Assembly (NCBI GenBank): GCA_029977305.1
Contig: JAPOLF010000005.1
Coordinates: forward strand, 1-28,951
Reading direction: 5' to 3'
Source: a bacterium
GTDB lineage: Bacteria > Chloroflexota > Chloroflexia > Thermomicrobiales > UBA6265
DNA length: 28,951 nt
Positions 8,043-16,047 of the stretch are shown here, one piece after another; position 1 is the first letter of the stretch, and each line of letters begins with the position of its first letter. The notes beneath the pieces are model-generated. The model saw only the letters and a program-made list of their open reading frames with translations. It was not told where the DNA came from and did no database searches. Position numbers and translations under genes: made by a program.

Positions 8043-10112
8043 CTACCAGATCACCACGCGATCTTCCGGTGCCAGCCACAGCGGGTCGTTCTCGTCGATG
8101 CCGATCACCTCGAAGAACGGCTCGTGATTTCGCATCGGCTGCGCCGCGCGCACCGTCGACGGCGCGTGCGGATCGGTGTTGATCTGCGTCTCGAGTGCTT
8201 CCGGCCGTGTCAGGTTCCGCCACACCGTGGCCGCCGCCAGATAGAACAACTCCTCCGGCGTGAACGGCGCCTCAACCACCCCGTCCGGTTCCCCGGGATC
8301 GATTCCATCCCGCGCCAGCCGCGCCTGCAGCGCATCCCACGCGATCTGGATCCCACCGAGGTCGGCCGTGTTCTCGCCGATGCTCGTCACCCCGTTGACG
8401 AACAGACCCGGCGCCACCTCGATCGCCCCGTACTGGTCGATCAAGGTCTGGTTCAGCGCGTCGAACGCCGCCTGGTCCTCCGGCGTGTACCACGAGTTGA
8501 GGTTGCCGTCGCCGTCGAACTGCGACCCCTGCTTGTCGAACCCGTGCGTCAGCTCATGCCCGATCACGTACCCGATCGAGCCGTAGTTCACCGCCGGGTC
8601 CTCGGCCCCCGCGTAGTAGAAGGGCTCCTGCAGGAACGCCGCCGGGAAGACGATCTGATTGTTCAGCGGACTGTAGTAGGCGTTCACCGCCTGCGGCGGC
8701 ATGCCCCACTCCGTCTTGTCGACCGGCTTGCCGAGCTCGCTGAGATTCTTCCGGATCGATCGCTGGTATGCGCTCAGCCCGGTCTCGAAATACGTGTCCC
8801 CGACGACCACGTCGGCATAGCTCTCCCACGTGTCCGGGTAGCCGATCTGGATGTCCACCTTGCTCAACTTGTCGAGCGCCCTCTCCCTCGCCTCCGGTGT
8901 CATCCACGTGTTGTTCTCGAGCCGATGGCGGAAGGCGTCGATGACATCCCGCGCCAGCGACTCGACCTCAGCCTTCGCCTCCGGCGGGAACCGTTCCTCC
9001 ACGTAAAGCTTGCCCACCGCGAACCCGAGCTGCTGCTCCACGCTCTCCAGCACCCGCTCGTTCAGCGGTGCCCGCTCCTCGAGACCACTCAGCGTCTTCC
9101 CTTTGAAGTCGAATGCCACCTGCCCGATCTCGTCGGAGAGGTCATTCGCCACCCCCCACATCAGCTGCAGCGTCAGCGCCGCCTTGAGGGTCGCGAGATC
9201 GGTCCCCTCGAGAATTCCGGGGATCGCCGCCAGATAGTTCGGATCGGTCACGATCAGCCGCTCCTGCGGCGTCAGGCCCAGCGCCTCCTGATAGGCCGTC
9301 CAATCCATGAACGGCGCCGAGGCCTGCAGCTCCTCAGCGGTCATCGGGTTGTAGAAGTTCGTGAACACCATCTGCTGCTCGCGATTCCACGAGTTCTTCG
9401 CCAGCTCGGTCTCGAGCGCGAGCACCGCCTCCGCCTGCGTCCGCGCCTCCTCCGGCGAATATCCCGCGAACTCCAGCAGCCGCGCCGAGGCGTCGACGTA
9501 CGCCGCGAGGATCTCCGGCGTCCCCACCTCGGGCTTCAGGTAGTAATCGACGTTCGGCAGCCCCAGCACTGGCCCGCCGACATACAGCGCGGTCGACGTC
9601 GAATCCATCAGGTCCGGAATCACCGACAGCGGCAGGAAACCCTGCACCCCGCTCATCATCGCCGTCTGCTGATAGGCCTTCAGGTCGTCGATCGACGCAA
9701 TCCCGCTGATCTCATCAAGCAACGGCTGCGCCGGCGTGATCCCCGCCGCGTTGCGCCCCTCGATGTCCATGCCCTGCGCGAAGTACGCGATCGCCTTTCC
9801 CTCATCCGAGGCAACGTCGATGGATCCATCCGCCGCCTTCCGCTCGAGCATGTCGAGCACGTAGGCGATCGTCTCGTCGGTCAGCTGCTCGAACGCCCCG
9901 GTTGATGAACGGTCCGCCCGGATCTCGGCGCTGCTCAGCCAGCCGCCGTTGACGAACTGGTTGAAGTCCACTGCCGGATCCGCTGTCAGATCCATGTTCG
10001 CCAGGTCGATGCCCTGATCCGTCGCCACGTCCTGCGCCAGGGCTGGCATGGCCGTCAGTGTCAGCAATCCGGCCAGCGCGATCGCCCGCAGCCGTGCTCC
10101 TGTCATCGCCAT
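8043..10112 (-). CDS. secreted M13-family (neprilysin/PepO-like) zinc metallopeptidase, copy 1
   Basis: A 689-residue protein starting at the ATG at 10112, six bases after AGGAGG. An N-terminal signal peptide with a hydrophobic core LAGLLTLTA ends in ALAQ, suggesting signal peptidase I cleavage and export. The M13 catalytic domain is complete: NAYYSPLNNQIVFPAAF, zinc site HELTH (519-523) and third ligand E580 in ENTADLGG. The C-terminus is DRVVIW, where many family members end in a CRVW-like motif. Such enzymes cleave peptides of limited size. It is a close paralogue of the gene just upstream (10263-12323): in the final 121 aligned residues I count about 22 differences. The 150-base gap between them holds a hairpin. 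Confidence 0.94.
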   Translation of the reverse strand: MAMTGARLRAIALAGLLTLTAMPALAQDVATDQGIDLANMDLTADPAVDFNQFVNGGWLSSAEIRADRSSTGAFEQLTDETIAYVLDMLERKAADGSIDVASDEGKAIAYFAQGMDIEGRNAAGITPAQPLLDEISGIASIDDLKAYQQTAMMSGVQGFLPLSVIPDLMDSTSTALYVGGPVLGLPNVDYYLKPEVGTPEILAAYVDASARLLEFAGYSPEEARTQAEAVLALETELAKNSWNREQQMVFTNFYNPMTAEELQASAPFMDWTAYQEALGLTPQERLIVTDPNYLAAIPGILEGTDLATLKAALTLQLMWGVANDLSDEIGQVAFDFKGKTLSGLEERAPLNERVLESVEQQLGFAVGKLYVEERFPPEAKAEVESLARDVIDAFRHRLENNTWMTPEARERALDKLSKVDIQIGYPDTWESYADVVVGDTYFETGLSAYQRSIRKNLSELGKPVDKTEWGMPPQAVNAYYSPLNNQIVFPAAFLQEPFYYAGAEDPAVNYGSIGYVIGHELTHGFDKQGSQFDGDGNLNSWYTPEDQAAFDALNQTLIDQYGAIEVAPGLFVNGVTSIGENTADLGGIQIAWDALQARLARDGIDPGEPDGVVEAPFTPEELFYLAAATVWRNLTRPEALETQINTDPHAPSTVRAAQPMRNHEPFFEVIGIDENDPLWLAPEDRVVIW

Positions 10113-10201
10113 CACATTCCTCCTACCCGGTGACTGGTCCATGCGCCCGCCACGCCGCAGCGCCCGGTTCTCCCAGCCATGGTACTCGCTCCGCGTGCCG
10201 A

Positions 10202-10229
10202 GGGGGTGCCAGCCGAAGCCAGCACCCCC
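10202..10229 (-). terminator. hairpin between the two M13 genes
   Basis: GGGGGTGC (10202-10209) and GCACCCCC (10222-10229) form an 8-bp stem with a 12-base loop, 34 bases after the stop of peptidase copy 2 in the direction of transcription. No uridine run follows, so it may be a weak terminator, an mRNA-stabilising structure or an attenuator between the copies. Confidence 0.4.
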
Positions 10230-10262
10230 CAAATCAGCGCTTACCGTGAACGTCGCCGAGCG

Positions 10263-12323
10263 CTACCAGATCACCACTCGCTCCTCAGGGGCAAGCCAGA
10301 GCGGATCACCCTCTTCCACACCGATCACCTCGAAGAATGGCTCGTGATTCCGCAACGGCTGCGCCACCCGGACCATCGACGGTGCATGGGAGTCGGTGTT
10401 GACCTGCGTCACCAACGCCTCCGGCCGCGTCTTGTTCCGCCAAACCGTGCCGGCCGAGAGGTAGAAGAGCTCAGCCGGGGTGAACGGCGCTTCGAGCACG
10501 CCGTCCGCCTCACCCAACTCGACGCCGTCCCGCGCCAGCCGCGCCTGCAATGCGTCCCACGCAATCTGCACCCCGCCGAGATCGGCCGTGTTCTCGCCGA
10601 TGCTCAGCTCGCCATTCACGAAGAGCCCGGGCGCCACCTCGATCGCCGAGTACTGCGCCACCAACTCCTCGTTCAGCGCGTCGAACGCCGCCTGGTCCTC
10701 TTCGGTCCACCACGTGACAAGGTTGCCGTCCGCATCGAACTGCGATCCCTGCTTGTCGAAACCGTGCGTCAGTTCGTGCCCGATCACATACCCGATCGCC
10801 CCGTAGTTCACCGCCGGGTCCGCCTCCGGATCGAAGTACGGTGCCTGCAGGAAAGCAGCCGGGAAGACGATCTGATTCTTCTGCGACGAGTAGTAGGCGT
10901 TCACCGTCTGCGGCAGCATGCCCCACTCGTTCCGGTCGACCGGTTTCTTGCTGTCCTCGATCGACTTCTTCAGCGCATGCCGGTAGCTGTTCAGCCCCGT
11001 CGCGTAGTAGTTGTCGCCGATCGCGACATCTTCGTAGGTCTCCCAGGTGTCGGGATACCCGACCTGCACCCCGATCTTGTCCAGCTTCGCGATCGCCTTC
11101 GCTTTCGTCTCCGGCGTCATCCAGGTGTTGTTCTCGAGGCGCACCCGGAACGCGTCGATGACGTCGTCCGCGATGACGAGCATCTCTTCCTTCGCCTCCG
11201 GGGAGAACTTCTCGTCCACGTAGAGCTTCCCGAGCGCGAACCCGAGTTGCCCCTCGACGTTGCGGTAGACCCGCTCCTCCAGCGGCGATCGCTGCTCCAA
11301 CCCGGAGAGCACCCGCCCGCCGAAGTCGAACGCCGTCTCGCCGATCTCGTCGGAGAGGTCCGCCGCCGAGCCCCACATCGCCCGCAGCGTCAGCGCCGCC
11401 TTGATCGTCTCGATGTCGGTCGCCGCGAGGATCGCCGGCAGTTCGGTCAGGTAGTTCGGGTCCGTGACGATCACCTGCTCGTGCCCCTCGAGCCCCATCG
11501 CCGCGAAGTACGCGGCCCAATCCATGTACGGCGCCGCATCCGCGAGTTCCGCCAGCGTCATCGGGTTGTAGAAGTTGCTGATGTCCTGCTCTTCCTCGCG
11601 GGTCCAGGAGACATCGACCAATTGGCGCTCGAGTTCTAGCACCGCCTCCGCCTGCGCTCGCGCCTCGTCCGGGCCGTACCCGGCAAACTCGAGCATCTTC
11701 GTGTTTGCCACCAGATACGCCTCGATGATCTCCGGCGTCCCCACGGCAGGGTCGGTGTAGTAATCCTGGTTCGGCAGGCCGTAGCCGCCGGTGCCGAGGT
11801 AGAGGGCGTAGGTGTTGCTGTCCTTCAGGTCCGGAGACGGTCCGATCGGCAGATAGCCACCGATCCCGTCCCACATCGAATCCTGTTGATACACCCAAAG
11901 GTCGTCGAGGCTTTCAAGCGCCGCGATCCGCGCCAGTTCTGGGGTGATCGGTTCCACGCCGAGTCGGTTCCGCGTCTCGAGGTCCATCCCCTGCGCGTAG
12001 TACGCGACTGCCTTCGCCTGGTCCGATGCCGGGTCGAGCGACGGGTCGTCCGCTTTCTCGTCGAGCAACCCCATCATCAGTTGCAGCGTCTCGTCCGAGA
12101 GTTCCTGGAAACTGCTCGTCGACGATCGATCGGCCCGGATCTCCGCCGCGTCCATCCAGCCGCCGTTGACGAATTGGTTGAAGTCCGCCGCCGGATCGGC
12201 CGCCAGATCCAGGTTCGCGAGATCGATCCCCTGATCGACCGCCGCGTCCTGCGCCAGCGCAGGCATCGCGGTCAGCGTCAGCATCCCGGCGAGCGCCACG
12301 GCCCGCCACATCGTGAGTCGCAT
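10263..12323 (-). CDS. secreted M13-family zinc metallopeptidase, copy 2
   Basis: A 686-residue paralogue of the downstream gene, beginning at ATG 12323 behind AAAGGAG. It has a near-identical signal peptide (hydrophobic LAGMLTLTAMPALAQ), the NAYYSSQKNQIVFPAAF segment, zinc site HELTH (516-520), third ligand E577 in ENTADLGG and the C-terminal ERVVIW. All catalytic residues are intact, so both copies should be active. The match extends along the whole length including the signal peptide, which indicates a tandem duplication followed by moderate divergence. It may be co-transcribed with copy 1. No regulator or substrate-related gene is adjacent, so the target peptides are unknown. Confidence 0.94.
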   Translation of the reverse strand: MRLTMWRAVALAGMLTLTAMPALAQDAAVDQGIDLANLDLAADPAADFNQFVNGGWMDAAEIRADRSSTSSFQELSDETLQLMMGLLDEKADDPSLDPASDQAKAVAYYAQGMDLETRNRLGVEPITPELARIAALESLDDLWVYQQDSMWDGIGGYLPIGPSPDLKDSNTYALYLGTGGYGLPNQDYYTDPAVGTPEIIEAYLVANTKMLEFAGYGPDEARAQAEAVLELERQLVDVSWTREEEQDISNFYNPMTLAELADAAPYMDWAAYFAAMGLEGHEQVIVTDPNYLTELPAILAATDIETIKAALTLRAMWGSAADLSDEIGETAFDFGGRVLSGLEQRSPLEERVYRNVEGQLGFALGKLYVDEKFSPEAKEEMLVIADDVIDAFRVRLENNTWMTPETKAKAIAKLDKIGVQVGYPDTWETYEDVAIGDNYYATGLNSYRHALKKSIEDSKKPVDRNEWGMLPQTVNAYYSSQKNQIVFPAAFLQAPYFDPEADPAVNYGAIGYVIGHELTHGFDKQGSQFDADGNLVTWWTEEDQAAFDALNEELVAQYSAIEVAPGLFVNGELSIGENTADLGGVQIAWDALQARLARDGVELGEADGVLEAPFTPAELFYLSAGTVWRNKTRPEALVTQVNTDSHAPSMVRVAQPLRNHEPFFEVIGVEEGDPLWLAPEERVVIW

Positions 12324-12450
12324 CGGTGCTCCTTTCGGCGCAATCCCCGGCGCATCGTCGAACCGGACATCGCCGCCGCAGCGTCGTTCCTCAGCCGCCC
12401 CCGGAGTCGCCGAGACCCCGCAGATCAGCCGCCTGAACCTATTCTGCGGG

Positions 12451-12464
12451 GCATTCCTGAATGC
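12451..12464. repeat. inverted repeat GCATTC-CT-GAATGC
   Basis: A perfect 6-bp inverted repeat lies between the divergent M13 copy 2 and VUT genes. TTGCTG follows directly at 12465 and could be a -35 for the rightward gene, although the matching -10 (GTTATC, 12488-12493) is poor. It is a plausible operator for either direction. Confidence 0.3.
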
Positions 12465-12558
12465 TTGCTGAGTCCCCGCGACACCCCGTTATCCGACCAT
12501 GATCCATCGCAAGGGGGTGCGATACTCCCCGGACTGCAGCCGCGCCTGAGGAGGACCC

Positions 12559-13101
12559 ATGGCCAATCGCGACATCCGCATCACCCCGGCGGGGATCCTC
12601 TTCTTCCTGCTCTTCCTCGGATCGGTCGTCGCGGCCAACTGGGCGCTCGAGAATTACGGCCTGATCCCGGTCGGGTTCGGCCTCGTCGCCCCGGCCGGCG
12701 TGATCTTCGCCGGCCTCACCTTCACCCTCCGCGATCTCCTCCAAGAGGCATCCGGGCGTTGGGCCGTCCTCCTCGCGATCCTCGGTGGTGGCCTCGTCTC
12801 CGCGCTCCTCTCCACCGACGACGGCACGAAGGTCGCCATCGCCTCGGTGATCGCCTTCATCGCCTCGGAAGCCGTCGACGGCGCCGTCTACCAACCGTTG
12901 CGCGCCGGCAACTGGTACGCCGCCGTCGGCGTCTCGAACCTCGCCGGCCTGCTGATCGATTCCGTGCTCTTCGCCTGGTTGGCCTTCGCCTCGTTCGATG
13001 CCGTGCCCGGCCTGGTCGTCGGCAAGATCTGGGTCACCCTCGCCAGCATCATCGTGCTGGCGGTCGTGCGTCGCGGCCGGACCTCAACACCAACGTTCTA
13101 A
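12559..13101 (+). CDS. VUT-family (YhhQ/DUF165-like) membrane transporter
   Basis: A 180-residue protein with about five or six hydrophobic segments, starting at ATG behind GAGGAGGA. The pattern VVAANWALENYGLIPVGFG, the FAGLTFTLRDLLQE loop, a charged membrane segment ASEAVDGAVYQPLR and the closing VVGKIWVTL are typical of the VUT family. Related YhhQ proteins import queuosine precursors; actinobacterial-type members like this have been little studied, so precursor or vitamin uptake is family knowledge, not shown here. No preQ1 riboswitch was recognised upstream and no queuosine gene is adjacent. A TauE/SafE permease follows after 37 bases, suggesting co-transcription. Confidence 0.85.
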   Translation: MANRDIRITPAGILFFLLFLGSVVAANWALENYGLIPVGFGLVAPAGVIFAGLTFTLRDLLQEASGRWAVLLAILGGGLVSALLSTDDGTKVAIASVIAFIASEAVDGAVYQPLRAGNWYAAVGVSNLAGLLIDSVLFAWLAFASFDAVPGLVVGKIWVTLASIIVLAVVRRGRTSTPTF

Positions 13102-13138
13102 ACGCGCAGGAACCTCTCCAATGGAATAAGGTCACCTT

Positions 13139-13885
13139 ATGAGCGTCACGGACACCGTCCTCATCGGCATGGCGATCGTCCTCATCGCCGGGTTCGTCTC
13201 TGGTCTCTCGGGCTTCGGCTTCGCCCTCGTCGGCGCCCCGCCGCTGCTCCTCATTTATGACCCCGCAGCCGTCGTCCTCTTCACCAAACTTCTCCCCCTG
13301 ATGACCGCGATCATCATCCTCGTCAACGCGTGGGACAAGATCGATCGCCGCACGGTCGCCGGCCTCCTCCCCGCCGCAATCCTCGGCGCGGTGGTTGGCC
13401 TCCCGCTGCTGACCCGCGTGCCCGCGCCGCTGATCGCGCTGGTCGCTGGCATCGTCGTCACCGGGTTCGCCATCGCCGTCATGCGAGGCTGGACACCGCC
13501 TGGCGTCGCCACCGCCCGCGCCACCGGCATCGCCGGCTTCACCAGCGGCATCCTGCTCACACTAACCGGCCAGTCCGGACCACCGGTGATCCTGCTCCTC
13601 ACCGGTCGCGGCTTCGGTCCGCAACCCTTCCGCGCCACCGCCGCCGGCTACTTCTTCCTCACCAACATCATCGGCCTGCTCGTGCTGATCCTCGGTCGCG
13701 CCGTCGACCGTGCTGATGCCAAAGACGCCCTCGCCCTGATTCCCGCCGCCGCCATCGGCGCGATCGCCGGGCAAGTGATGTCCAAGCGCGTTCCGCCCGC
13801 CCGCTTCCGCGACATGGTCTTCATGCTGCTGCTCGCCACCGGGATCGTCGCGATCCTCACCAGCGTCTGGGCAATGCTGCGCTAG
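13139..13885 (+). CDS. TauE/SafE-family (DUF81) permease
   Basis: A 248-residue membrane protein with about eight hydrophobic segments in two similar halves, the usual size and layout of the sulfite exporter TauE/SafE family. The N-terminal GFVSGLSGFGFALVGAPPL and the second-half ILLTLTGQSGPPVILLL are the characteristic half-repeat signatures. Family members move sulfite, organosulfonates or other organic anions; the substrate cannot be told. The ATG is preceded by AAGGT. Its TAG (13883-13885) overlaps the stop of the convergent hydrolase, sharing the bases of a CTAG tetramer, and no terminator separates them. The sulfate importer lies about 5.8 kb away, so a sulfur link is only a possibility. 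Confidence 0.87.
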   Translation: MSVTDTVLIGMAIVLIAGFVSGLSGFGFALVGAPPLLLIYDPAAVVLFTKLLPLMTAIIILVNAWDKIDRRTVAGLLPAAILGAVVGLPLLTRVPAPLIALVAGIVVTGFAIAVMRGWTPPGVATARATGIAGFTSGILLTLTGQSGPPVILLLTGRGFGPQPFRATAAGYFFLTNIIGLLVLILGRAVDRADAKDALALIPAAAIGAIAGQVMSKRVPPARFRDMVFMLLLATGIVAILTSVWAMLR

Positions 13886-14589
13886 TCCCGGCCATCCTCG
13901 CCGTCATGGACAAACGTCAGGAACCACTCCCGCGCCAGCTCCGCCACGCGCTCCAACGCTCCCGGCTCCTCGAACAGATGCGTCGCCCTGGGCACGATCG
14001 CCAACCGATGCGTCACTCGCAGATGCTCCGCCGCCCACCGATTCAGCGGGATCACCGGCTCGTCCGCCCCTCCGACGATCAACAACGTCGGCGCCCGCAC
14101 TTCGGCCAGCGCATCCCCGGCGAGATCCGGCCTGCCCCCTCGGCTCACCACCGCCTTCACCGGATCCGGCCGCAGTGCCGCGGCCGCCAGCGCCCCCGCC
14201 GCCCCGGTGCTCGCCCCGAACAAGCCGATCGGCAACGATGCCGTCTCCGCATGCGCCCGCAACCAGTCGATCGCCACCACCAAGCGCTCGGTCAGCAGCG
14301 GGATGTCGAATCGGTGCGCCCGCGTCACCCGGTCCCGCTGCTCCTCCGCATCCGTCAGCAAGTCGAGCAACAGCGTCGCGAATCCCGCCTCATGCAAAGA
14401 CGTTGCCACCGCTCGGTTCCGTGCGGAAAAGCGCGATGACCCGCTCCCGTGCGCGAAGAGCACCACCCCCACCGGGTGGTCCGGCACCGCCAGCGTCCCG
14501 TGCAGCACCCCGGCCGGGATCGTCAGCCGCACCTCGTGCTCCACCACCGAATCCAATCGCGCTTTCCCGTTGTGCACGGAAGGGATCAT
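13882..14589 (-). CDS. dienelactone-hydrolase-like alpha/beta hydrolase, last gene of the stress operon
   Basis: A 235-residue alpha/beta hydrolase. Signature stretches are VVLFAHGSGSSRFSARNR (oxyanion region), the nucleophile elbow FGASTGAAG, VSRGGRPDLAG, the acid in IVGGADEPVI and the histidine in ATHLFEEPG. This subgroup is known as a neighbour or fusion partner of COG1926 phosphoribosyltransferases, as in Mycobacterium tuberculosis Rv0571c. Here the partner is encoded two genes upstream, which supports a shared role. The ATG at 14589 has GAGGAGCGAGGG before it, and 43 bases separate it from the ligase gene. Substrate unknown; no signal peptide, so probably cytoplasmic. Confidence 0.88.
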   Translation of the reverse strand: MIPSVHNGKARLDSVVEHEVRLTIPAGVLHGTLAVPDHPVGVVLFAHGSGSSRFSARNRAVATSLHEAGFATLLLDLLTDAEEQRDRVTRAHRFDIPLLTERLVVAIDWLRAHAETASLPIGLFGASTGAAGALAAAALRPDPVKAVVSRGGRPDLAGDALAEVRAPTLLIVGGADEPVIPLNRWAAEHLRVTHRLAIVPRATHLFEEPGALERVAELAREWFLTFVHDGEDGRD

Positions 14590-14632
14590 CCCTCGCTCCT
14601 CGTTGAACGTGTGCGCCGTGTGAGGCCCAGCC

Positions 14633-16030
14633 TCACACCGTCGCCATCTCGACCGCCCCTATCTCGCGATAGACCCCGCGGAACTTGCCCGACCCCGAAA
14701 GCACCGGTGGGTCCGGGCTCACCTGCAATCGGACGTTCCCCAGCCCGATCCGCGTGAGGTACCCGCCCAACCGCCGCTCGATGTCCGCTCCCACCAGTGC
14801 ATGATCCGCACCGCGCTCCGCCTCGAGCCGGATCAGCACCGCGCTCGGTCCGGTCTGCACCAGTTGCACCCGATGCACCCCCGCCGCTTCCTCCGCCACG
14901 CTGCTGATCGCCAACGGCAGGATCCGCACCATCGCCCCGCCGGCATCGCGCAGCAGCAACAGATCCCGCGATCGCCCCTCGACCCGGATCACCGGCAGCG
15001 GACTCCCGCACGGGCATGGCGCAGGGTCCACCGTGATGCTGTCGCCGAGGTCATACCGCACGATCGGCTGCACGCGATTGAAGTGGTTCGTCACCAACAC
15101 CGTGTACGACGCCTCGCCATCGGGCACCGGCCGGTAGGCGTGATCGACCGGCTCGAGCGTGACCCAATCCACTTGGTGATGCAGCCGCCCGTGCACGCAC
15201 CCGATGGCCATCACCGGCATCTCCGAACAGGCATAGGTGTCGACGATCGGCACCCCCCACGCCCGCTCCAGCAACGCTTTTCCATGGGGCGAATACCCCT
15301 CCGCCAGTGTCCCCACCGCCAACGGCGTGATCCGCAACCGCCCCGCGACCGCCTCATCGGCCAACAGCTCCAACGCCGAGGTGTACCCCGCCAGCACCAC
15401 CGGCTGCTGTGCGTTCAACGCCGCGACGAGATCGGGGAGGGGATCATTCACCGAATACACCCGCATCCCGCGCAGCGCCGGATTGATCCGCCACGCCCAC
15501 TCCACCATCGCGATGCCGCCATACGGCCCACCCGTCGCCAGCAGCGTCGCCACCGCGCCGCGGCGCCGCAGATACTCCCGGATCAACTCCCCGCTGAGAA
15601 ACCCCGGCACCATCCGCACCCGGCTGGCATATGCCGCCGCCAGCGATGCCTCGTCCTCGAGCAGCACCGCCGGTTCGCCCGTTGTGCCTGAGGTCGTGTA
15701 GGCGAGGTATTTCCCGCGGAACATCTGCCCGATCGTTGCCGGGTCCGCCAGCCACGTGCGCAGGTCATCCCGCAGCACCGCGCCGTCGGTCACCCAGTCG
15801 TCGAACTCCGCCATCAGCGCCGGCTTGGTCACCGGCGGGACGTCCTGCAGCGTGGTGATGTCTGCCGGCAATCCTCGGTAGAGCCGACGGTAGAACGGCG
15901 ATCCCGAACGCGCCCACGCCACCATCGCCAGCTGTCGCTCCATCGCCCGCCGGGTGATCCCGTGCTCGCCTTCACGCAGCGCCAGCCGCGCATCGATCGC
16001 CTTCGCCGCAAACTCGCGCACGATTCCCAT
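14633..16030 (-). CDS. phenylacetate-CoA ligase / F390-synthetase-like adenylate-forming enzyme
   Basis: A 465-residue member of the PaaK/CapK group of adenylate-forming ligases. The ATP-binding P-loop-like motif YTTSGTTGEP lies at residues 111-120, followed by an acidic LLEDE, a central TYACSEMPVMAIGC stretch, the VRYDLGD motif and a CPCGS zinc-finger-like pair shortly after. The C-terminal subdomain ends with SGSGKFRGV. Such enzymes activate carboxylic acids as AMP esters and pass them to CoA or another acceptor. I chose the ATG at 16030, preceded by AGGGGGA; an upstream in-frame extension has no coding character. It begins only 17 bases after the stop of the PRTase-EreA fusion, so the two are almost surely co-translated from one mRNA. 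Substrate unknown. Confidence 0.87.
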   Translation of the reverse strand: MGIVREFAAKAIDARLALREGEHGITRRAMERQLAMVAWARSGSPFYRRLYRGLPADITTLQDVPPVTKPALMAEFDDWVTDGAVLRDDLRTWLADPATIGQMFRGKYLAYTTSGTTGEPAVLLEDEASLAAAYASRVRMVPGFLSGELIREYLRRRGAVATLLATGGPYGGIAMVEWAWRINPALRGMRVYSVNDPLPDLVAALNAQQPVVLAGYTSALELLADEAVAGRLRITPLAVGTLAEGYSPHGKALLERAWGVPIVDTYACSEMPVMAIGCVHGRLHHQVDWVTLEPVDHAYRPVPDGEASYTVLVTNHFNRVQPIVRYDLGDSITVDPAPCPCGSPLPVIRVEGRSRDLLLLRDAGGAMVRILPLAISSVAEEAAGVHRVQLVQTGPSAVLIRLEAERGADHALVGADIERRLGGYLTRIGLGNVRLQVSPDPPVLSGSGKFRGVYREIGAVEMATV

Positions 16031-16047
16031 CGCGGTTCCCCCTGTCG

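Noticed and set aside
7989..9905. A 638-codon plus-strand frame opposite M13 copy 1, and the similar one opposite copy 2.
   Set aside because: Arg/Leu/Val-rich antisense shadows of well-supported peptidases.
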